From contig JALHMR010000001.1 of assembly GCA_022843945.1 (NCBI GenBank), positions 186,001 through 250,000 on the forward strand: a stretch of 64,000 nt of DNA. The letters run 5' to 3'. Positions 60,799 through 64,000 of the stretch are shown here, piece by piece. The notes below the pieces were generated by a model. The model ran no database searches. It was given only the letters and a program-made list of their open reading frames with translations, and was not told the DNA's origin. The DNA comes from Rhodospirillaceae bacterium (GTDB lineage Bacteria > Pseudomonadota > Alphaproteobacteria > CACIAM-22H2). Position numbers and translations under genes: made by a program. Each line of letters starts with the position of its first letter. Within the stretch, counting starts at the first letter, position 1.

Positions 60799-61635
60799 TT
60801 AAGAGACCGTGGCGATCAGCTGGCGTTCTGTGCCTTCGAGAGCCAGGCTGGTCAGGCGCCCGGTGTACCACGCCCCGGTATCGATGCCGATACGGTTCGA
60901 CAGGACCTCCGGTTCGGGGACGATGGTGTGGCCGTGGACGACGACCTTGCCGTGGTCACGGGTCGAGCGCAGGAACAGCCCGCGCACCCAGAGAAGGTCG
61001 TTCTCCTCCTGCGCCTCGAACGGCACGCCCGGCCGGATGCCGGCATGGGCGAAGGCGTAGTCGCCCTCGATATGGAGCAGTTGCAGACCCTGCAGGAACT
61101 CGAGGTGGCGCTGCGGCAGGCGATAGCGCAGGACGCCCTGCAGGCCGCGCAGCCGCTGGAGGTCCGGGGTCTCGCTGGACTCGTAGTCGATGCCGTACGA
61201 GGCCAGCGTCTGCTCACCGCCATTGCGCAGCCACAAGGGGCCGCAGGTCACGTCGTCGAGGAAGTCGAGCATCATGCGCTCGTGGTTGCCGATCAGATAG
61301 ACCGGCTCGAAGCCCTCCGGCACCCGGTCGAGCAGGGTATCGATGACGCCGGCCACGTCCGGCCCGCGATCGACATAGTCGCCGAGATAGACGATGACCC
61401 GGCGCATCACGGCGCGCTTGGCCGCATTGGCCGCGATTCCGGCATGCAGCTCGGCCAGCAGGTCGGCACGACCGTGGATATCGCCTATTGCATAGACGGC
61501 CGTGCCGGCAGGCGTGGTGGGCCCTACCCCCATTGCGCGGCCCGGCGCCTCGGCAAATGAGTCGACGATCATGTTGAAATATTTATCATGCCGGGCCGTT
61601 GCCTTCGAGGTGAGTAGGATATTGGCATCGGCCAT
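60799..61635 (-). CDS. Serine/threonine-type metallophosphatase (PP-like, diadenosine tetraphosphatase fold)
   Basis: 278 aa. Metal-binding motifs of the calcineurin-like PPP group are complete: [43 protein letters not shown] and, late, [13 protein letters not shown]. Such proteins dephosphorylate proteins or bis-nucleoside polyphosphates. The start is uncertain: ATG 61635, or an internal ATG 61572 beginning [11 protein letters not shown]. It follows uxs upstream on the same strand (40 bases apart), so it precedes uxs in the transcript. A role in regulating glycan synthesis is inference. Confidence 0.87.
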   Translation of the reverse strand: MADANILLTSKATARHDKYFNMIVDSFAEAPGRAMGVGPTTPAGTAVYAIGDIHGRADLLAELHAGIAANAAKRAVMRRVIVYLGDYVDRGPDVAGVIDTLLDRVPEGFEPVYLIGNHERMMLDFLDDVTCGPLWLRNGGEQTLASYGIDYESSETPDLQRLRGLQGVLRYRLPQRHLEFLQGLQLLHIEGDYAFAHAGIRPGVPFEAQEENDLLWVRGLFLRSTRDHGKVVVHGHTIVPEPEVLSNRIGIDTGAWYTGRLTSLALEGTERQLIATVS

Positions 61636-61668
61636 CGCGCAGACAACGTGCCGGCCCGGAGAGTTATT

Positions 61669-62400
61669 TTGAGCCTTATTTCGCCCGATCGATGGACCGT
61701 CGCCCAGGCGGCCGAGCTGCGCTACTGGCAGTCGCTCGACCTGCGTGAAATCCTGCGTATCTGCGCGGAAAAGCCCGACTTTCTGGCCCTGCTCGACGAC
61801 CGCGTGCAGTTCGAGCTGTTCACCCGCAAGGAAGTTCTGGAGATCGGCTGTGGCCCCCTGGGGCTGAGCCTAGCCTCCTTCAGCCGCCACAAGACCGGCC
61901 TCAAGCGCCTGGTCAAGGCTGAGCCCCTGCCCCCGCTTCCGGCCCAGGCCACCAAGGCCGCCGGCGAGACCTGGGCGGCCCCGTTCATCGCCTGGGTCGA
62001 GCAGCTCGCCGCCGAGGGCGAATACCTGCAATGCCCGGGCGAGGAGCTGATCTTCGACGGCGATTTCGACACCGTGGTCACCTACAACGTGCTCGACCAC
62101 GTGCGCGAACCCGAGGGCATCCTGCGCAATGCCTACAAGGCGCTGCGGCCGGGCGGCACACTGCTGGTCGGCGTCGACTGCCTGTCCACGGTCGGGCGCT
62201 GGCGCTTCGAATATCTCACCCGGCACACGCATAAGGGCTCGATCCTGGTCGAGGCCCATCCCCACACCTTTCTGCCGCGCGATGTCGCGGCGATGATCGA
62301 AGCCGCCGGATTCCGCATGCTCGCCATGCATGGCCTGCCGAGCCGCCTGCGCGGCTTCGCCGGCCATCACACCCGCCCCGCTTTTCTCGCCCGCAAATGA
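61669..62400 (+). CDS. SAM-dependent methyltransferase
   Basis: 243 aa from TTG 61669, which has CGGAG about seven bases upstream; GTG 61648 in frame would add seven residues. VLEIGCGPLGLSLASFSRHK is the SAM-binding motif, TVVTYNVLDHVREPEGILRN and KALRPGGTLLVGVDCLSTVG follow. No close relation to the other three methyltransferases. Four-base overlap with the SDR gene. Target unknown; glycan modification is likely from context. Confidence 0.83.
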   Translation: MSLISPDRWTVAQAAELRYWQSLDLREILRICAEKPDFLALLDDRVQFELFTRKEVLEIGCGPLGLSLASFSRHKTGLKRLVKAEPLPPLPAQATKAAGETWAAPFIAWVEQLAAEGEYLQCPGEELIFDGDFDTVVTYNVLDHVREPEGILRNAYKALRPGGTLLVGVDCLSTVGRWRFEYLTRHTHKGSILVEAHPHTFLPRDVAAMIEAAGFRMLAMHGLPSRLRGFAGHHTRPAFLARK

Positions 62401-63119
62401 GCGCGGCACCGGTCGCCGTGGTGGTTGGGGTCGGCGCCGAATCCGGGCTCGGCGCCACGCTCGGCAGGAGGCTTGCCGCGACCGGGCGCCACGTATTCCT
62501 CGCCGGGCGGACGCGCGAGCGGATCGAGGCGATCGCCCGCAAGATCGGCCCCCAGGCGTCTGCGGTAGCGACCGACACCACGAAGGAAGAAGACGTGGCG
62601 CGCCTGTTCGAGGTCGCGAGCAAAGCCGGCACGATCGGCTGCGTCGTCTACAACGCCGGCAACAATGTCTCGGCCCCCATCCGCGAGCTCGAGGCCAAGA
62701 CCTTCGAGGACGCCTGGCGTGTGGCCTGCTTCGGTGGCTTCCTGGTGGGGCGCGAGGCGGCGCGGCACATGGTGCCGCACGGCCGGGGCACGATTCTGTT
62801 CACCGGCGCCTCGGCCTCGCTGCGCGGCCGGCCGACTTTCGCGGCCTTCGCCGCCGCCAAGGCCGGTCTGCGGGCCGTGGCGCAGTCGATGGCCCGCGAG
62901 CTGGGGCCGCAGGGCATTCATGTCGCGCATATCGTGATCGACGGCGGCATCGCCGGCGAGCGGCTGCGGACGCGCCGTCCCGACCGTGTCCAGCAAGCAG
63001 GTGAGGATGGCCTCCTGGACCTCGACGCCATCGCCGATGCGTTCCTGCATGTACTGGGGCAGCAGCGCTCGGCCTGGACGCACGAGCTCGACCTGCGGCC
63101 GTTCAAGGAGCCGTTCTAG
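62397..63119 (+). CDS. SDR-family protein lacking the catalytic tyrosine
   Basis: 240 aa Rossmann-fold protein. The N-terminus VVVGVGAESGLGATLGRRLA binds the nucleotide, CVVYNAGNN is the NAG motif and ILFTGASASLRGRP carries the active-site serine. At the YxxxK position the sequence is FAAFAAAKAG: the tyrosine is Phe (TTC) while the lysine remains. This suggests a non-classical or lost dehydrogenase activity. ATG overlaps the methyltransferase stop. Ends four bases into the convergent HD gene. Confidence 0.85.
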   Translation: MSAAPVAVVVGVGAESGLGATLGRRLAATGRHVFLAGRTRERIEAIARKIGPQASAVATDTTKEEDVARLFEVASKAGTIGCVVYNAGNNVSAPIRELEAKTFEDAWRVACFGGFLVGREAARHMVPHGRGTILFTGASASLRGRPTFAAFAAAKAGLRAVAQSMARELGPQGIHVAHIVIDGGIAGERLRTRRPDRVQQAGEDGLLDLDAIADAFLHVLGQQRSAWTHELDLRPFKEPF

Positions 63120-64000
63120 GCGGCTCCGACGCTGGGCCGCGCGTACTCGGCCCAGTCGGCGCGCCCACCGCGGCTGTCGAGCACGCTGATCAAGGAAGCG
63201 ACCACGCGGCGGTCGAAAGCAGCCCCGGTCTCCTTGAGCAGCGTGTCGATGGCCGCATCGAACCCCAGGCCCGGGCGGTGGGCGCGCGCCGAGACCAGCG
63301 CCACGAAGGCATTGGCCACGGCGACGATGCGTGCCGGCAGGATGATCGCCTCGCCCGCCAGGCCGCGCGGCCCGGAGCCGTCCCAGCGCTCCGGCGACTG
63401 CTGCAGCGTCTCCACCACCGGCCCGTCGAACTCGATGCCGCGCAACAGGTCGGCGCCGGCCTGGATGCTGTCGCGGATCTGGCGAATCTCGCCGGCCGAA
63501 AGGTCGCCGGTGCGCGTCAGCACCTGCTCCGGCACCAGGATCTTGCCGACATTCATCAGGTTGCCGGCGGTCTCGGCGGTCTCGACGATGACCCGGTCGA
63601 GGCCCATCTCGTCGGCGATGCGGCGCGCCACCGCGGCGGTGCGCTGCGAATGGTTGGCGGCATAAGGGTCGCGGCGATCGACGACCGTGACCAGGGCGCG
63701 GACCAGCTCGCGCAGGGTGCGCTCGCGGCGCTCGCGCTCGAGCACCAGCGCCGTGATGTCCTCTTCGACCACGAGGGTGCTGCCGGGCAGCTCGGTATCG
63801 GGGCCCAACGGAATATGGTCGGAGCGCCGCACGCGGGTCTCGCCGCCTTCGTCGCGCCGCTCGCTTTCGCTGTGGATGTGCTGACCGGTCAGCGCGGCAC
63901 GGCTGGCCTCGGTATAGCGGCGGGCGGCCGCCGGCCCGAACACGGCGCTCAGTGTCTTGCCGACGAGATCCGAGGCCGCCGTGCCTAGACGCTCGCCGAG
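63116..64000 (-). CDS. Degenerate HD-GYP-domain protein (partial, 5' end outside window)
   Basis: About 295 visible residues. A PAS-like part (GKTLSAVFGPAAARRYTEAS, STLVVEEDITALVLERERR) precedes an HD-GYP-like domain. HD-GYP enzymes degrade cyclic di-GMP, but here key residues are missing: HDIGK is NVGK preceded by LM, the H-H-E cluster reads SPERWDGSG, GYP is reduced to G-P (GSGPRGLAGE) and the late D-x-x-D is VANAFVAL. An active phosphodiesterase is unlikely; a binding or scaffold role is possible. The N-terminus lies beyond position 64000. Confidence 0.8.
   Translation of the reverse strand, partial: LGERLGTAASDLVGKTLSAVFGPAAARRYTEASRAALTGQHIHSESERRDEGGETRVRRSDHIPLGPDTELPGSTLVVEEDITALVLERERRERTLRELVRALVTVVDRRDPYAANHSQRTAAVARRIADEMGLDRVIVETAETAGNLMNVGKILVPEQVLTRTGDLSAGEIRQIRDSIQAGADLLRGIEFDGPVVETLQQSPERWDGSGPRGLAGEAIILPARIVAVANAFVALVSARAHRPGLGFDAAIDTLLKETGAAFDRRVVASLISVLDSRGGRADWAEYARPSVGAA

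Overview
The window is a piece of a high-GC alphaproteobacterial chromosome. The best lineage evidence is the cluster ChvI/ChvG, short HprK, RapZ, EIIA-Man, HPr and EI next to ahcY, plus a DivL-type pseudokinase, an alphaproteobacterial AddB and the AmgK/MurU cell-wall recycling pair. A Rhodospirillales- or Hyphomicrobiales-like organism fits; genus cannot be read from this sequence.

Layout. 1-5.1 kb: leftward operon tsaE-amgK-murU-addB with 4-8 base overlaps; addB runs off the left edge. 5.2-9.1 kb: a ferredoxin-NADP reductase, then aspartate dehydrogenase and divL. 9.1-12.1 kb: an unusual island of tiny genes between divL and ahcY, with many palindromes, strong ribosome binding sites, a family of three small paralogous proteins (plus a decayed fourth copy) and a broken HUH-type replication initiator abutting ahcY. 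12.1-24.1 kb: ahcY, three tandem paralogous cytoplasmic proteins of unknown function directly behind the EI gene, then the regulatory PTS genes and ChvG/ChvI, nearly all leftward. 24.3-32.2 kb: CbtB/CbtA cobalt uptake, a HugZ-like protein, an ammonium transporter with a sigma-54 promoter, a PfpI protein, secreted proteins, an alpha/beta hydrolase, a LysE exporter and two tandem CheY-like receivers. 32.2-42.8 kb: polA, tricarballylate oxidation genes tcuAB, a zinc-finger protein, an orphan ABC ATPase, a lipoprotein hydrolase, tRNA-Arg(CCG), a GIY-YIG nuclease bracketed by inverted repeats, and a PucG-like aminotransferase.

42.9-63.1 kb is a surface polysaccharide locus: hldE and gmhA (ADP-heptose), six glycosyltransferases, four methyltransferases, a Wzy-like polymerase, a Wzx-like flippase, an AsnB-type amidotransferase, UDP-xylose synthase, a metallophosphatase and an SDR protein. 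Genes are packed into divergent operons with 0-4 base junctions. A degenerate HD-GYP protein runs off the right edge.

How it fits together: the left half joins cell-wall recycling, DNA repair, cell-cycle signalling (DivL) and the PTS/ChvGI regulatory network; the right half builds LPS core heptose and a surface glycan probably containing xylose and an amidated sugar. The most novel material is the 9.1-12.1 kb micro-gene island and the three-paralog cassette at 14.2-17.5 kb, neither of which I can assign to a known family.
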